Assembly: GCF_007830255.1 (NCBI RefSeq) | Contig: NZ_VLKG01000004.1 | Location: forward strand, 186,001 to 250,000 | Source of the DNA: Azomonas agilis | Lineage (GTDB): Bacteria > Pseudomonadota > Gammaproteobacteria > Pseudomonadales > Pseudomonadaceae | Length of the DNA stretch: 64,000 nt | Direction: 5' to 3' | In this document: positions 17,031-27,000 of the stretch, piece by piece | Layout of the letters: each line of letters begins with the position of its first letter | Position numbering within the stretch: position 1 is the stretch's first letter | Program-made: the position numbers and the translations under genes | Notes under the pieces: generated by a model | Databases searched by the model: none | What the model was told of the DNA's origin: nothing | What the model saw: the letters and a program-made list of their open reading frames with translations, nothing else

Positions 17031-17894
17031 TTACTGGGGTTGGCTCTTGGACTCAATCAAAGTCCACCAAGCGTTGAGGGTTGGAGTCCGAGCCAGCTCC
17101 TCAAAACTCACTTGAACCCCAAGCTTTTTGAGTTCAGCGACCAGAGCCATGACTTGAATAGAATCCAAACCGTAGTGCATCAGGTTTTCGTTGGCATCGA
17201 AGTGACTTTCGTCTTCGTCGATCCAATGTAGGACGCGCGCTTTTAGCCAATCCTGATTGAGTGATTGGGCCGCACCAATCAACTGAGCGGTATTGACCAC
17301 AGAACCACAGTAGGCTGCTACATACTGCACAGCCATTTGGTGATCTGCTTCAGAGAACGCAGCCACTGCATCATTGATCATAAAAGGCTGGATGTCGTTC
17401 ATAAAGGCATCCATAGCCGTCACTAAACACCCGATCTGGGCATAAACCCCGCCAATAATCAGCTGATCGCGCCCCCAATTTTTCAGCAACGCCTGCAAAT
17501 CGGAGCGCTGAAAAGCACTGTAACGCCACTTCACCAATATAGTGTCGTCAGCATCAGGAGCCAAAGCCGCGACCACTTGCTGCAATTTAGGATCAGCGGC
17601 GGTCAATCCAGGCCCCCACATATCGTTCAGCAAACCGCGATCGACGGCGGATTGTTCCGTGGGTTGAGCGGTATACAAAACCGGAATGCCCTGTTGCTTA
17701 CACCATTGGCGCACACAGACCAAATTCTGAATCACAGACTCCATTAAAGGGCTGTTGTCGCCATAGAATTTGACGAAGTAGTCCTGCATATCATGTATTA
17801 ACAGCACCGCGCGCTTGGGATCGGGTTGCCAATTGACGCGACTGGTTGGAACTTCTAGCGGGATGGAATACGGGGGCAAGGTAGGAATGGCCAT
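17031..17894 (-). CDS. entB: bifunctional isochorismatase / aryl carrier protein
   Basis: The N-terminal isochorismatase (about residues 25-205) removes pyruvate from isochorismate. It has RAVLLIHDMQDYFVKFY, the LVKWRYSAFQRSDL segment and GGVYAQIGCLVTAMDAF. The C-terminal aryl carrier domain (about 212-287) has the phosphopantetheine site in YGLDSIQVM and presents dihydroxybenzoate to the condensation enzyme. Length 287 matches EntB (about 285). The phosphopantetheinyl transferase that must activate it is not in the window. It follows entE by nine bases. Confidence 0.95.
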   Translation of the reverse strand: MAIPTLPPYSIPLEVPTSRVNWQPDPKRAVLLIHDMQDYFVKFYGDNSPLMESVIQNLVCVRQWCKQQGIPVLYTAQPTEQSAVDRGLLNDMWGPGLTAADPKLQQVVAALAPDADDTILVKWRYSAFQRSDLQALLKNWGRDQLIIGGVYAQIGCLVTAMDAFMNDIQPFMINDAVAAFSEADHQMAVQYVAAYCGSVVNTAQLIGAAQSLNQDWLKARVLHWIDEDESHFDANENLMHYGLDSIQVMALVAELKKLGVQVSFEELARTPTLNAWWTLIESKSQPQ

Positions 17895-17903
17895 GAGAGT
17901 ACC

Positions 17904-19535
17904 TTAGACAGATTCAGTACAGGAGGAAGAGGCTTGCAGTTGGGCGCGTAATTGTTGTTTATCAATTTTGCCCACGGCAGTCAGGGGTAAGTGCTCCAGA
18001 AAGCAAAAACGATCCGGCAACTTATATTCAGCAATACCTTGGGCCAGCAGATAGCGACGCAGTGCTATAGGCCGCAGCTCGGAATGGGTAACGCTTAAGA
18101 AAGCACAGCTCTTCTCACCCATCAGAGGATCTGGCATCGCCACTAAAGCCGCTTGAGTCACATCCGGATGTTGCAGCAGCAAATGCTCGATTTCCTCAGC
18201 CGCAATTTTCTCACCACCCCGATTAATTTGATCCTTAACCCGCCCAACGACCCGCAGATAGCCATCCGCTGTGCGCTGTACCAGATCACCCGAGTAATAA
18301 AAACCCTCGGTGTCAAACACACGGGCATTGTGCTCTGGGCTTTGGTAATAACCCCTGAAGGTATAGGGGCCACGGGTCGCGAGTAAGCCGGTTTCCCCAA
18401 ATCCCAGCTCAATCCCTGACTCATCTACCACACGAATTTCATCATCCGGGCTAATTGGGCAACCTTGGGTAGTAAATATATGCAGCTCGTCATCGTCTAA
18501 TCGAGTGTAATTCACTAAGCCTTCGGCCATGCCAAACACTTGCTGCAGGCGACAGCCTAAAACTTCGGGGACACGACGTGCCAAAGACTCAGCAAAGCTC
18601 GCTCCGCCTACTTGAATCAGCTGCAACGATTTCAAACAGGCTGGGTAATCAGGTGCAGCCTGTAACCATAGGGCAACGGCTGGAGGCACTAAGGCCACCA
18701 TACTCACAGCATGGCGTTCAATTAAAGCAAAACAGCTCGAAGGTTCTGGACTAGAGGCCAAAACTACGCAGCCTCCCACGTGGAAGACCCCTAAAGCACC
18801 GGGAGAACTTAATGGAAAATTGTGGGCCGCAGGCAAAGCACAAAGAAAACGAGTTTCCGCCGTTAGCTGGCAGATATCGGCACTGGCCCGCACACTGTAG
18901 TCATAGTCGTTGTGTGTGCGTGGAATCAGCTTAGGGGTTCCGGTACTGCCACCCGATAGTTGAAAAAAGGCCACTTCATCGGGAGCCGACGGGCCAGCAG
19001 ACCAATCCAATCTGGCTGGGGTAGCCAAAGCCTGATTAAGACTGGTTTGGGGGTTTGAGTCATCCAACAATAAAGTCACTGACAGTTCAGGCACTAACTG
19101 ATGCAGTTCGGATACGAAATCGTCGTTGGTAAACAACTCATGGTGACGACTGGCGATAACCAGTTGAGGCTGAATCTGACGCGCGTAGGCACTGAGTTCT
19201 AAATGCCGGTGATTAAACAGAGCATTAACCGGAGCAACCCCTATTTTCAGTAACGCAAAGAACACCACATAAAATTCAGCGATGTTGGGTAACTGTACTA
19301 AGGCTTTATCGCCGCACGTCAAACCTCGCGCACTGAGGTATGCGGCCAGATTGTTGGCTTGCTGATCTAAGTCAGCATAGCTGAGGCTGCGTTCACCACA
19401 GATTAACGCAATGGCATCTGGGCGTTCGCGACACTGCTGTTCCAAAATGCGGGTTAGGGGTTGATCAAGCCAATATCCGCACTCGCGGTAACGCTGGGCC
19501 AACTCATCAGGCCAACGGTTGTATTCAATACGCAC
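17904..19535 (-). CDS. entE: 2,3-dihydroxybenzoate-AMP ligase
   Basis: Activates 2,3-dihydroxybenzoate with ATP and loads it on the EntB carrier domain. It is an ANL-family adenylating enzyme of 543 residues, with the P-loop-like LSGGSTGTPKLIPRTHNDY, the HNFPLSSPG aryl-site region, QVFGMAEGLVNYTRLDD and the hinge/acceptor motif YYSGDLVQRTADGYLRVVGRVKDQINRGG. The C-terminal Lys lies in LTAVGKIDKQQL. The aryl-acid pocket (HNFP) is typical of EntE/DhbE. It sits between entC and entB with 14- and 9-base gaps. Confidence 0.95.
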   Translation of the reverse strand: MRIEYNRWPDELAQRYRECGYWLDQPLTRILEQQCRERPDAIALICGERSLSYADLDQQANNLAAYLSARGLTCGDKALVQLPNIAEFYVVFFALLKIGVAPVNALFNHRHLELSAYARQIQPQLVIASRHHELFTNDDFVSELHQLVPELSVTLLLDDSNPQTSLNQALATPARLDWSAGPSAPDEVAFFQLSGGSTGTPKLIPRTHNDYDYSVRASADICQLTAETRFLCALPAAHNFPLSSPGALGVFHVGGCVVLASSPEPSSCFALIERHAVSMVALVPPAVALWLQAAPDYPACLKSLQLIQVGGASFAESLARRVPEVLGCRLQQVFGMAEGLVNYTRLDDDELHIFTTQGCPISPDDEIRVVDESGIELGFGETGLLATRGPYTFRGYYQSPEHNARVFDTEGFYYSGDLVQRTADGYLRVVGRVKDQINRGGEKIAAEEIEHLLLQHPDVTQAALVAMPDPLMGEKSCAFLSVTHSELRPIALRRYLLAQGIAEYKLPDRFCFLEHLPLTAVGKIDKQQLRAQLQASSSCTESV

Positions 19536-19549
19536 AAAAATACCTCAGC

Positions 19550-20755
19550 TTATGCGGGAGTATCCAAACTATTAATCCAACCCAAGCCGCAGGCATTTAA
19601 CATAGTGCCTAACTTAGCCTGAGTTTCATTCCATTCCGCATCGGGCTGTGAAGCCTCTACGATGCCCGCCCCAGCAAACAGACGAATATTTTTGTGCTGG
19701 ACAATGCCACAACGAATGGTAACTACCCATTCACCGTTGCCCTGACTATCACACCAACCCACGATACCGGTGAATAATCCGCGCTCAAAGGGCTCTACGA
19801 GGTTGATCAATTTGCGCGCTTGTCCCGTCGGGTATCCGCATACCGCCGGAGTTGGGTGCAGTTGGCAGGCTAGCTGTAGAGCGTTCAATTCGGGATTACG
19901 CAAACGACCCTTGATCTGTGTAGACAGATGCCACAAAGCCGAAGTAGACATCAGCGAAGGATGATCTGGAATATCCAGCTCTGCACAATGAGGCTCTAAA
20001 ACACGCCGAATTTCGTCGATGACCAAATGATGCTCATACTGATCTTTAGGGGAGGTCATCAAACGATCTGCTATGGCACGATCTTGCTCAGGATCGGCTT
20101 GGCGTTTAGCAGAACCGGCCAGAGGGTTCGATTCAATCTGTGCGCCCTGCTTGCGCAACAGCAGCTCAGGGCTAACACCTATAAGTTCTCCTCCTTCAGA
20201 GAGCGGTACGCGAAACTGATATCCGCTGGGATTTTGTACCCGCAAACTGGCCAACAACCGCTGTACGTCTACAGGCTCTGAAAACTCTAATTCGCAAATA
20301 CGCGATAACACCGCTTTGCGAATATCAGAGTGTTGAAAATTAACAATGGCATGCTGCACCGCTTTTTTAAAGCCCTGCTCATCGGGGATGCTGCGCTGAT
20401 TGAGTAAGGTGGGGCTATCTTTGGTTTCACGTGATACATGAATAGGTTCTGAGCGCTCAACCCATTGATATTGCGCTGGAATATACAGGCAAGAGGCTTG
20501 GGTCAAATCGAAGGGAATCGCGCCTACAACAATGGGATTGACCTGCCCTGCTTGTCGGGCTTGCTCCATTGCCCCACGCAGTGCTTGTTGGAAGTTACTG
20601 TGTTCGCAGCCACCTCCAAAAGCAGGAGTAATAATCTCAGCTACCTTACCGGTAGCACGCAGATCATGTTGCATTGATGTAAATAAGAATTCCGTTTCAT
20701 TGGGCTGAGGTGATTCCGATAGGTACTCATATGCCTCCGAGGCCATACTGATCAT
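19550..20755 (-). CDS. entC: isochorismate synthase
   Basis: Converts chorismate to isochorismate, the first step to 2,3-dihydroxybenzoate. It is a chorismate-binding-fold enzyme of 401 residues with the family blocks ESNPLAGSAKRQADPEQD, DQYEHHLVIDEIRRVL, QLHPTPAVCGYPTGQA, ERGLFTGIVGWCDSQGNGEW and LFAGAGIVEASQPDAEWNET. First gene of the minus-strand catechol operon. AGGAAAC precedes the ATG by five bases. The upstream gap holds a palindromic Fur-like box at 20777-20795, so iron repression is likely. Confidence 0.95.
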   Translation of the reverse strand: MISMASEAYEYLSESPQPNETEFLFTSMQHDLRATGKVAEIITPAFGGGCEHSNFQQALRGAMEQARQAGQVNPIVVGAIPFDLTQASCLYIPAQYQWVERSEPIHVSRETKDSPTLLNQRSIPDEQGFKKAVQHAIVNFQHSDIRKAVLSRICELEFSEPVDVQRLLASLRVQNPSGYQFRVPLSEGGELIGVSPELLLRKQGAQIESNPLAGSAKRQADPEQDRAIADRLMTSPKDQYEHHLVIDEIRRVLEPHCAELDIPDHPSLMSTSALWHLSTQIKGRLRNPELNALQLACQLHPTPAVCGYPTGQARKLINLVEPFERGLFTGIVGWCDSQGNGEWVVTIRCGIVQHKNIRLFAGAGIVEASQPDAEWNETQAKLGTMLNACGLGWINSLDTPA

Positions 20756-20776
20756 AGGTTTCCTGTCTGCCAGTTA

Positions 20777-20795
20777 AATGATAAAACTTATCATT
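20777..20795. promoter_or_regulatory. palindromic Fur-like box between entC and the VibH-like gene
   Basis: AATGATAA-AAC-TTATCATT is a perfect 8-3-8 palindrome rich in the TGATAA/TTATCA words of Fur boxes. It lies 22 bases upstream of the entC start and 223 bases upstream of the divergent condensation gene. It could shut both directions when iron is plentiful. Confidence 0.6.
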
Positions 20796-21017
20796 GTTAT
20801 TTTTAACTGCAAATGTCAACATTTTATATAAGCTCACTCAATCAACACTTAAGGTATATTTATATACTGGCTTTTTGCTATTAATTATTTATATAAGCAA
20901 ATATCAATCAATATTTTAAAAATGGAGAAGGAATACCCTCGGCCCTATTTAGGGGCTAGTCCGCGTTATTCCTTCGTACAGAGTTTTATTGCACAAATGT
21001 CCTCTAAGGTTTACATC

Positions 21018-22364
21018 ATGTCAGAACATAGTCTGAGCACTCATGAAATGCGTCTAACGCTGGCCCAACTGGATTTTTGGGAAGAGTTTTCTCTGCACCC
21101 CGATCAGCCGGTATCAACCGTGGCGCACTATCTGGATATCCAAGGAGGCATAGATCCAGAGGCTTTATTTAAAGCCATTGAAACCACCGTGCATGAAACT
21201 GATGTACTGGCTTTGCGCTTCTATATTCCTGAAGGGCAAACCAAGCCCATGCAACACTGCGACCCCTGTCGTTTACCCAAACTGCAACTGATTGATCTGC
21301 AAGATCGCGCTGATCCCTATCAAGCCGCCAGCCAGATGATGCAAGCGGATGTGGCCGCTAAACTGAATCTGCTAACCCAACCTCTGTCTGTGCAATGGCT
21401 GTTTAAGTTAGGAGCCGATCGCTACCTTTGGTACATTCGCGCCCATCACATTATTCTGGATGGCTTTGGTATGGTGTTGATTGAACAGCGCTGTGCCAAG
21501 CTGTACGCGCATTATCTGGGTAAGGGAGATGCGGGAGCTCCATTCCATTCCTTCGCCCAATACCTCGATGAAGATCAAAGCTACTGCGCAAGTCCACGGT
21601 TTGAGAAAGATCGTGCGTTTTGGGACGACTACCTAAAGTCCGTGCCCGTAGCTCTGCCAATTCTGCATAAAGAAGACGAATACTACGGCGGCGAGGAAAC
21701 TGGGCTGAGTTTTGAGTATGAGTTGCCCAAGCCCCTCATTAACCGTATGCACCAAATAGCGGCTCAAATGGAAATGGGATGGCCGGATTTATTGGTTGCG
21801 ATCTCTGGACTGTACCTGTTCTATCATTACCGCCAACAAGATCACGATGGCCAACAAGCTTTGCCCCTTTGGCTCCCTTTTATGAACCGTTGGGGCAGTG
21901 TAGGGGCTTATATGCCGGCTTTATTGGTGAATATTCTACCTTTATTTATTCAACCTAAACCTGAAGCAACCTTAGGGGAAACCCTAAGTCAGCTCTCTTG
22001 CACACTGCGCAAACAACGGGCTCACGGTCGTTACCGTATTGAGCAATTGGCTACAGATCAGGGATTATCTGAGGGAACTCGGTACTTTTTCTCCCCATTG
22101 GTCAATGTATTGCCCTTTGATGCCCCTGAGTTTGAAGGTTGTACGGTGAAACACCAAGTATTAGCCAGTGGCCCCGGTGATGGGTTTAACATTACCTACC
22201 GTGGCCGCAGTGATGCCGAGGCTTTGATTTTAAGCATTGATGCAGACCCTTCTATGTTCCAACCCCAAGAGTTTGAACAACATTCCCAAGCCTTATTAGC
22301 TTTTTTAGAACAAGTATTGGATGGCTCAGCGATTAATATTCGTTGTGATCAATTACTGAAGTAG
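21018..22364 (+). CDS. stand-alone NRPS condensation enzyme, VibH-like amide synthase
   Basis: A free condensation domain of about 448 residues with no adenylation or carrier domain. The HHxxxDG catalytic motif reads RAHHIILDGFGM. Other C-domain blocks are LTLAQLDFWEEF at the N-terminus, PFMNR in the middle and VNVLPF towards the end. VibH, the model, joins 2,3-dihydroxybenzoate from a VibB/EntB carrier to a soluble amine. The start at 21018 (MSEHSLSTHEM) follows AAGG. An ATG at 20922 would add 32 residues without a ribosome site. It is divergent from entC and should make a catechol amide. The amine is unknown. Confidence 0.82.
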   Translation: MSEHSLSTHEMRLTLAQLDFWEEFSLHPDQPVSTVAHYLDIQGGIDPEALFKAIETTVHETDVLALRFYIPEGQTKPMQHCDPCRLPKLQLIDLQDRADPYQAASQMMQADVAAKLNLLTQPLSVQWLFKLGADRYLWYIRAHHIILDGFGMVLIEQRCAKLYAHYLGKGDAGAPFHSFAQYLDEDQSYCASPRFEKDRAFWDDYLKSVPVALPILHKEDEYYGGEETGLSFEYELPKPLINRMHQIAAQMEMGWPDLLVAISGLYLFYHYRQQDHDGQQALPLWLPFMNRWGSVGAYMPALLVNILPLFIQPKPEATLGETLSQLSCTLRKQRAHGRYRIEQLATDQGLSEGTRYFFSPLVNVLPFDAPEFEGCTVKHQVLASGPGDGFNITYRGRSDAEALILSIDADPSMFQPQEFEQHSQALLAFLEQVLDGSAINIRCDQLLK

Positions 22365-22385
22365 TATTTGTAACTAATTAATACA

Positions 22386-22412
22386 GGTTATTCCCTACAG
22401 TAGGGAATAACC
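22386..22412. terminator. 13-bp perfect palindrome between converging genes
   Basis: GGTTATTCCCTAC and GTAGGGAATAACC flank a single base. This gives a strong hairpin 21 bases after the VibH-like gene and three bases before the end of the opposing chelatase gene. It probably terminates both units. T-rich sequence is short. Confidence 0.5.
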
Positions 22413-22415
22413 CAA

Positions 22416-23063
22416 TTACCTTATTAATTCGTCAACATCAATACAATCAGCTTGCCATAACTGAGCCAGCTTTTGCGCTCGTCCTAAAGTACGTGCTCCC
22501 TGATCAAAATCAATCAGGGTAGTCTGGGCTGCAAAACTAGGACGCGGGGGAAGCTGGCTAAAACGAACATCAGACAGCAGCCACAGTGCTATAGGTTCCT
22601 TATGTTTGGCCAAGAGGCGCTCTGCTAAGGCCAGCGCAGCTTGGATCGGCGTAGCACCTCCTCCCGTAATAGCGCTAATCCAAGCATGATTAAAGGCTGC
22701 GGCTTTACCTGGCGCTTTCAATACATAGGCTCCTTGTCCTGAAAAACCAATCAAGGTTAGAGATTCCCGCCGCTGATAACAGTGGTCAACCCAAGCCTGT
22801 AATAAACCTTTCGCCTTAGATAAACGCTGGCCCCGTAACATGGAGGCAGAACAATCCAGCACAATGCAATGCAATACGGCTCCTCCTGTGGGGGCCAACT
22901 GATAACGCAAATGCTCTAGTTTTAAAGTCGCCGCGCCCTTAGCTAACAGAGTCGGCAACCAATCAATACGCTGATTGATCTTATGTGCCCTAGCCTTGGC
23001 ACGACTGAGTCGAACACTGCGTCCACTCGTTCTCTGACCGGGAACAGGTGAACGCGCTAGACT
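22416..23063 (-). CDS. vWA segment of the ChlID cobaltochelatase subunit (-1 frame)
   Basis: This segment has no convincing start of its own. In the -1 frame it continues the ChlI-like gene through the A7 slip site as KK-SLARSPVPGQRTSGRSVRLS and RAKARAHKINQRIDWLPTLL. It then enters a von Willebrand A domain like that of magnesium chelatase D subunits: VLHCIVLDCSASMLRGQRLSK (MIDAS), LIGFSGQGAYVL, GGGATPIQAAL and WLLSDVRFS. The combined product would be about 552 residues. The Arg/Ser-rich linker before the vWA domain is typical for ChlD. A GTG or other weak internal start for a separate vWA protein is possible but less likely. Confidence 0.75.
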   Translation of the reverse strand, partial: SLARSPVPGQRTSGRSVRLSRAKARAHKINQRIDWLPTLLAKGAATLKLEHLRYQLAPTGGAVLHCIVLDCSASMLRGQRLSKAKGLLQAWVDHCYQRRESLTLIGFSGQGAYVLKAPGKAAAFNHAWISAITGGGATPIQAALALAERLLAKHKEPIALWLLSDVRFSQLPPRPSFAAQTTLIDFDQGARTLGRAQKLAQLWQADCIDVDELIR

Positions 23064-23084
23064 TTTTTTGTGGGAAGTGGCCTC
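23019..23084 (-). promoter_or_regulatory. programmed -1 ribosomal frameshift signal
   Basis: Three parts in the right order on the minus strand. First, an SD-like GAGG ends ten bases before the slip site. Then comes the heptamer A-AAA-AAA (23063-23069) in the zero frame ACA-AAA-AAA-GTC-TAG. Seven bases further is a hairpin, GCGTTCAC (23055-23048) with GTGGACGC (23026-23019), extended inside by GTTC/GAAC. The layout copies that of dnaX. Slipping yields the ChlI-vWA fusion, and not slipping stops three codons after ACA. Confidence 0.8.
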
Positions 23085-24073
23085 AGAGATTTAACGGAAG
23101 TTATGGGGGGAGTCTCTGGTGGTAATGCCCCCCAATTTTCCATGTCCGAATTCGAATGAGCCTCCGGTTGAGGCTGCTGATTACTATGGGAAGGCGGAGT
23201 TTCAGGTGGTTGCTGTTGCGAAGAGCGCCGGTGGGCTAAAACCAGTTCAGCTACCGCCTCTATATCTACTACCTCCATATAAGCTCGCCCTGCTAAAGCC
23301 GCATGGGCGCGGGCGGCCCGCAACATCACCAAATCGGCCCGTACACCCTCTACAGCAGCGGCATAGCAACGCTCCGCCACCTGGGCATGACTCAGGTCGT
23401 CAAAGGCGATACTGGGTAACAAGGCTTGAGCTTGGGCAATACGAGCGGCTAAAGCAGTTTCATTCGCCGCATACTGCCTAGAAAAAGCGATAGGGTCAGC
23501 ATCAAAGGCCAGACGAACACGCACAATGGCCTCCCGCTCGGGCGGACTTAAACGCGCTTCTAAGCGCACAAAAAGACCAAAACGATCCAGAAGCTGTGGG
23601 CGTAATGCACCCTCCTCAGGGTTCATAGTACCGATCAGGACAAGCCGTGCCGGATGACTATGGCTAATGCCATCACGCTCAATGCGGTTGATGCCGCTAG
23701 CACATACGTCCAGCAGCAGATCGACCAAGCCATCGGCCAATAAATTGACCTCATCCACATACAGCACACCTTCATGGGCACGGGCAAACAAGCCCGGACG
23801 AAAACGCACTTCACTACTTTGTAAGGCGGCTTCTAGGTCTAGGCTACCCACCAACTGCTCTTCAGTAGTGGATAGGGGCAGGTTTACAAAGTGTCCATTG
23901 GGTAAGAGTCCGGCTAAGGCTCGGGCGGCTGTGGATTTTGCCGTACCCCGTGGCCCTTCGATCAGTACCCCCCCAATCAGAGGATCAACCGTGGTTAACA
24001 GTAAGGCCATTTGCAACAGCGATTGACCTTGCAAGGCGGTAAAAGGAAAAGCCGGTGGAAAACTAGGATTCAT
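23057..24073 (-). CDS. ChlI-like AAA+ subunit of cobaltochelatase (zero-frame product)
   Basis: AAA+ ATPase of the magnesium-chelatase I/MoxR type, 338 residues in the zero frame. Walker A is EGPRGTAKSTAARAL, Walker B GVLYVDEVNLLADGLVDLLL. The family loop SGINRIERDGISHSHPARLVLIGTMNPEEG and DRFGLFVRLEA follow. The tail is Pro/Gln/Ser-rich and ends after the slippery A7. It overlaps the cobN stop by ATGA, so it belongs to the CobN chelatase complex, supplying ATP-driven remodelling. The normal stop gives the small ChlI-type subunit, and a -1 shift gives the D-type subunit. The operon has no cobS or cobT. Confidence 0.88.
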   Translation of the reverse strand: MNPSFPPAFPFTALQGQSLLQMALLLTTVDPLIGGVLIEGPRGTAKSTAARALAGLLPNGHFVNLPLSTTEEQLVGSLDLEAALQSSEVRFRPGLFARAHEGVLYVDEVNLLADGLVDLLLDVCASGINRIERDGISHSHPARLVLIGTMNPEEGALRPQLLDRFGLFVRLEARLSPPEREAIVRVRLAFDADPIAFSRQYAANETALAARIAQAQALLPSIAFDDLSHAQVAERCYAAAVEGVRADLVMLRAARAHAALAGRAYMEVVDIEAVAELVLAHRRSSQQQPPETPPSHSNQQPQPEAHSNSDMENWGALPPETPPITSVKSLRPLPTKKV

Positions 24074-27000
24074 CGTGCTTCCTGATGCTGTTCGGCATTA
24101 AGCAAATGCTGCTCTACACAATCTCGATAAATACCGGGTTCAGCCCATAGACCTCGATCCATTGCCTCCAGTAGGCGCTCACAAATTTCGGTCAAGGCAT
24201 CGGGGTTATGACGCAGTAAAAAGTCACAGGTATCGGGATCTTGTAGATAAGCGTCAGTCAGACGGGCGTATTGATCGTCCCGCACCACGCGTGCGGTGGC
24301 ATCGAAAGCAAACAGGTAGTCAACCGTAGCGGCCATCTCAAAAGCGCCTTTGTAACCGTGCCGCTTAACACCCGCGATCCATTTAGGATTAGTGACTCGA
24401 CTGCGCACTACGCGGCTGATTTCCTCTTGCAGTGAGCGAACGGCTGGAGCAGAGGGGTTGCTGTGGTCTCCAAAATACAGCGTGGGTTGTTGACCACTCA
24501 AATGACGTACCGCAGCCGCCATACCGCCTTGAAATTGATAGTAGTCGTCGGAGTCCAGCAGGTCATGCTCGCGGTTATCTTGATTGTGTAGCACTAGCTC
24601 AATGTTGGCTAAACGCTGCGCAAAACTGGGCAATGCTGCCGTTCCTTCATCGGCTTGACCGTAGGCATAGCTGCCCCAATTTAGATAGGCTTGGGCAAGG
24701 TCTGCGTCTTCATTCCAATGTTTTCCGTCAATCAAGCCTTGCAAGCCAGCGCCGTAGCTACCGGGCTTTGATCCAAATACTCGATAACCCGCCTGACGTT
24801 GTGCTAAATCCTTGGGTATGCCCTGTGCTTCCAAAGTAGCGGCTTCGCGCAATATGCGACTGCGAATCGGATTTACCGACTCAGGCTCGTCAAGGGCCGC
24901 TACGGCTTGTACCGCTGCATCAAACAGCCGAATCACATTGGAAAAGGCATCGCGGAAAAACCCCGAAACCCGCAAGGTAACGTCAATGCGTGGTCGATCC
25001 AGCAGCGACATAGGCAAAATTTCAAAGTCGGCTACGCGATGACTGCCCTCAGCCCATTGGGGACGCACTCCAATCAGGGCAAAGGCTTGGGCAATATCGT
25101 CTCCGCCGGTACGCATAGTGGCCGTGCCCCAAACGGACAAGCCTATGGCACGCGGATAATCTCCGTGCTCTTGCACATAGCGCTCAATCAATCGCTCGGC
25201 AGAGCGCAAGCCCAGCACCCAACTGGTTTGGGTGGGAATGGAGCGCGTATCCACTGAGTAGAAGTTGCGCCCCGTGGGTAATACATCTGGTCGGCCGCGT
25301 GTAGGAGCTCCGCTGGGGCCAGCCGGAACGAAACGACCGGATAATCCCCGCATCAATTGGAATAGCTCTTGGGCTCCACAGACTTCCAATCGTGGTTGCA
25401 GTTCAGTCGCTACACGCGCCAGAACCGCGGAGGTGCTCGGCCACTGAGTATCCTGAGTTTCAGGCAAAAACCCGCACTCCAAAACCTGCAAAGCCATTAA
25501 CTCTAAACGCTCGCGGGTATCTCCTGTGGTACGCCAAGGATCTGCATGAACCGATGCCAATACGGCTGGACAGGGGTCTGTCCAAGGAGCCGCCCAATCT
25601 GCTTCCAAGGGATTAAAATCCACTAGGCCCAAGTCCTTGGCTAAAGCAGTAGTTAATCCTTGGTTCCGACCCTGAGCATTGCCGATGGGATGACGTGCCA
25701 AGGCTAATAAAGTATCCCTGTATAACCGCCCCGTAGGTGAATGACCGAAGACATGCAGACCATCACGAATTTGTGCCTCTTTAAGCTCGCACAGATACGC
25801 ATCAGTACGGTTGAGTAGCTGCTGTTCTTCCTCTGCTGAACGAGGAACCTTCAGCCCTAAATCCTGATGCAGGTTGTGACGCAGGATATGATCCAAAATT
25901 TGACGGCGCAGTAAATCGGCACGGCCGCGATCCAGCATTAAGGCTTCGTAATACTCGTCTACCTGTCGTTCTAAATCACGAGTGGGGCCGTAACTTTCAG
26001 CGCGGGTTAAGGGCGGCATCAGGTGATCAATAATCACCGCCTGAGCACGGCGTTTAGCCTGTGTACCTTCGCCGGGATCGTTGACGATAAAGGGGTACAG
26101 ATGCGGCATTGGCCCGAAGATTAAGTCCGGCCAACACTCATCAGACAGGGCGACACTTTTGCCAGGTAGCCATTCCAAATTGCCGTGCTTGCCAACATGC
26201 ACAAACGCATCGCTACTCCATACCTCACGCAGCCAATAGTAAAAAGCCAAATAATGGTGCGGCGGCACTAAGTCCGGATCGTGGTAACTGGCCATAGGAT
26301 CTAGCTGATAACCGCGCGCCGGTTGAATCCCAATAAATACATGGCCACAGCGCAATCCCGCTAACATAAAACGCCCTTGGCGCAGCATGGGGTCAGCTTC
26401 GGGGGTTCCCCAGCGCTGAATAACGGCGGTTTGATTAGCTCGGGGCAGTTGATGGAACCAGCGCTGGTAGTCCTCTAGCGCAAGACTTTGCCGAGCAGGG
26501 CGCAAAGCCCACTGTTCTGGATCGTTGGTAATGCCTTCTTTAAGACGATCCATCAGGGCATCGCCGTCTTTTGGCACAGCCTCAAGCCTATAACCTTCCT
26601 CCTGCAGTCGCCGTAGGATTGCAATGACTGAGGCGGGCGTGTCTAAACCGACACCGTTCCCCAAACGTCCCTCGCGTGTCGGATAGTTAGCCAAAATCAG
26701 GGCAATGCGCTTTTCAGCATTGGCTAGGCTGCGTAAACGACACCAGCGTTGAGCTAATTTAGCCACAAAATTGAGGCGATTGGGTTGGGCGCAATAGCAC
26801 ACCACATCACTTTGCGTTAAAGGATTATGGTGGTCTAAGCCCTTAAAACTGACCGCTCGAGTAATGATGCGGCCATCCACCTCAGGTAGCGCAATATTCA
26901 TAGCAATATCACGCGGAGCAAGCCCTCGTGTATCAGCCCGCCACTGCTCTTGATTATTACCAGAGAGGATGACTTGAAATACCGGAATATCTCCCACCAA

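Noticed and set aside
22416-22958. Separate vWA gene starting at 22958
   Set aside because: The frame is open well upstream without a good start and joins the ChlI-like gene exactly at the A7 slip site. A frameshifted fusion explains it better.
24432-24839. Plus-strand 135-codon frame
   Set aside because: Antisense to cobN, with no family pattern and no ribosome site.
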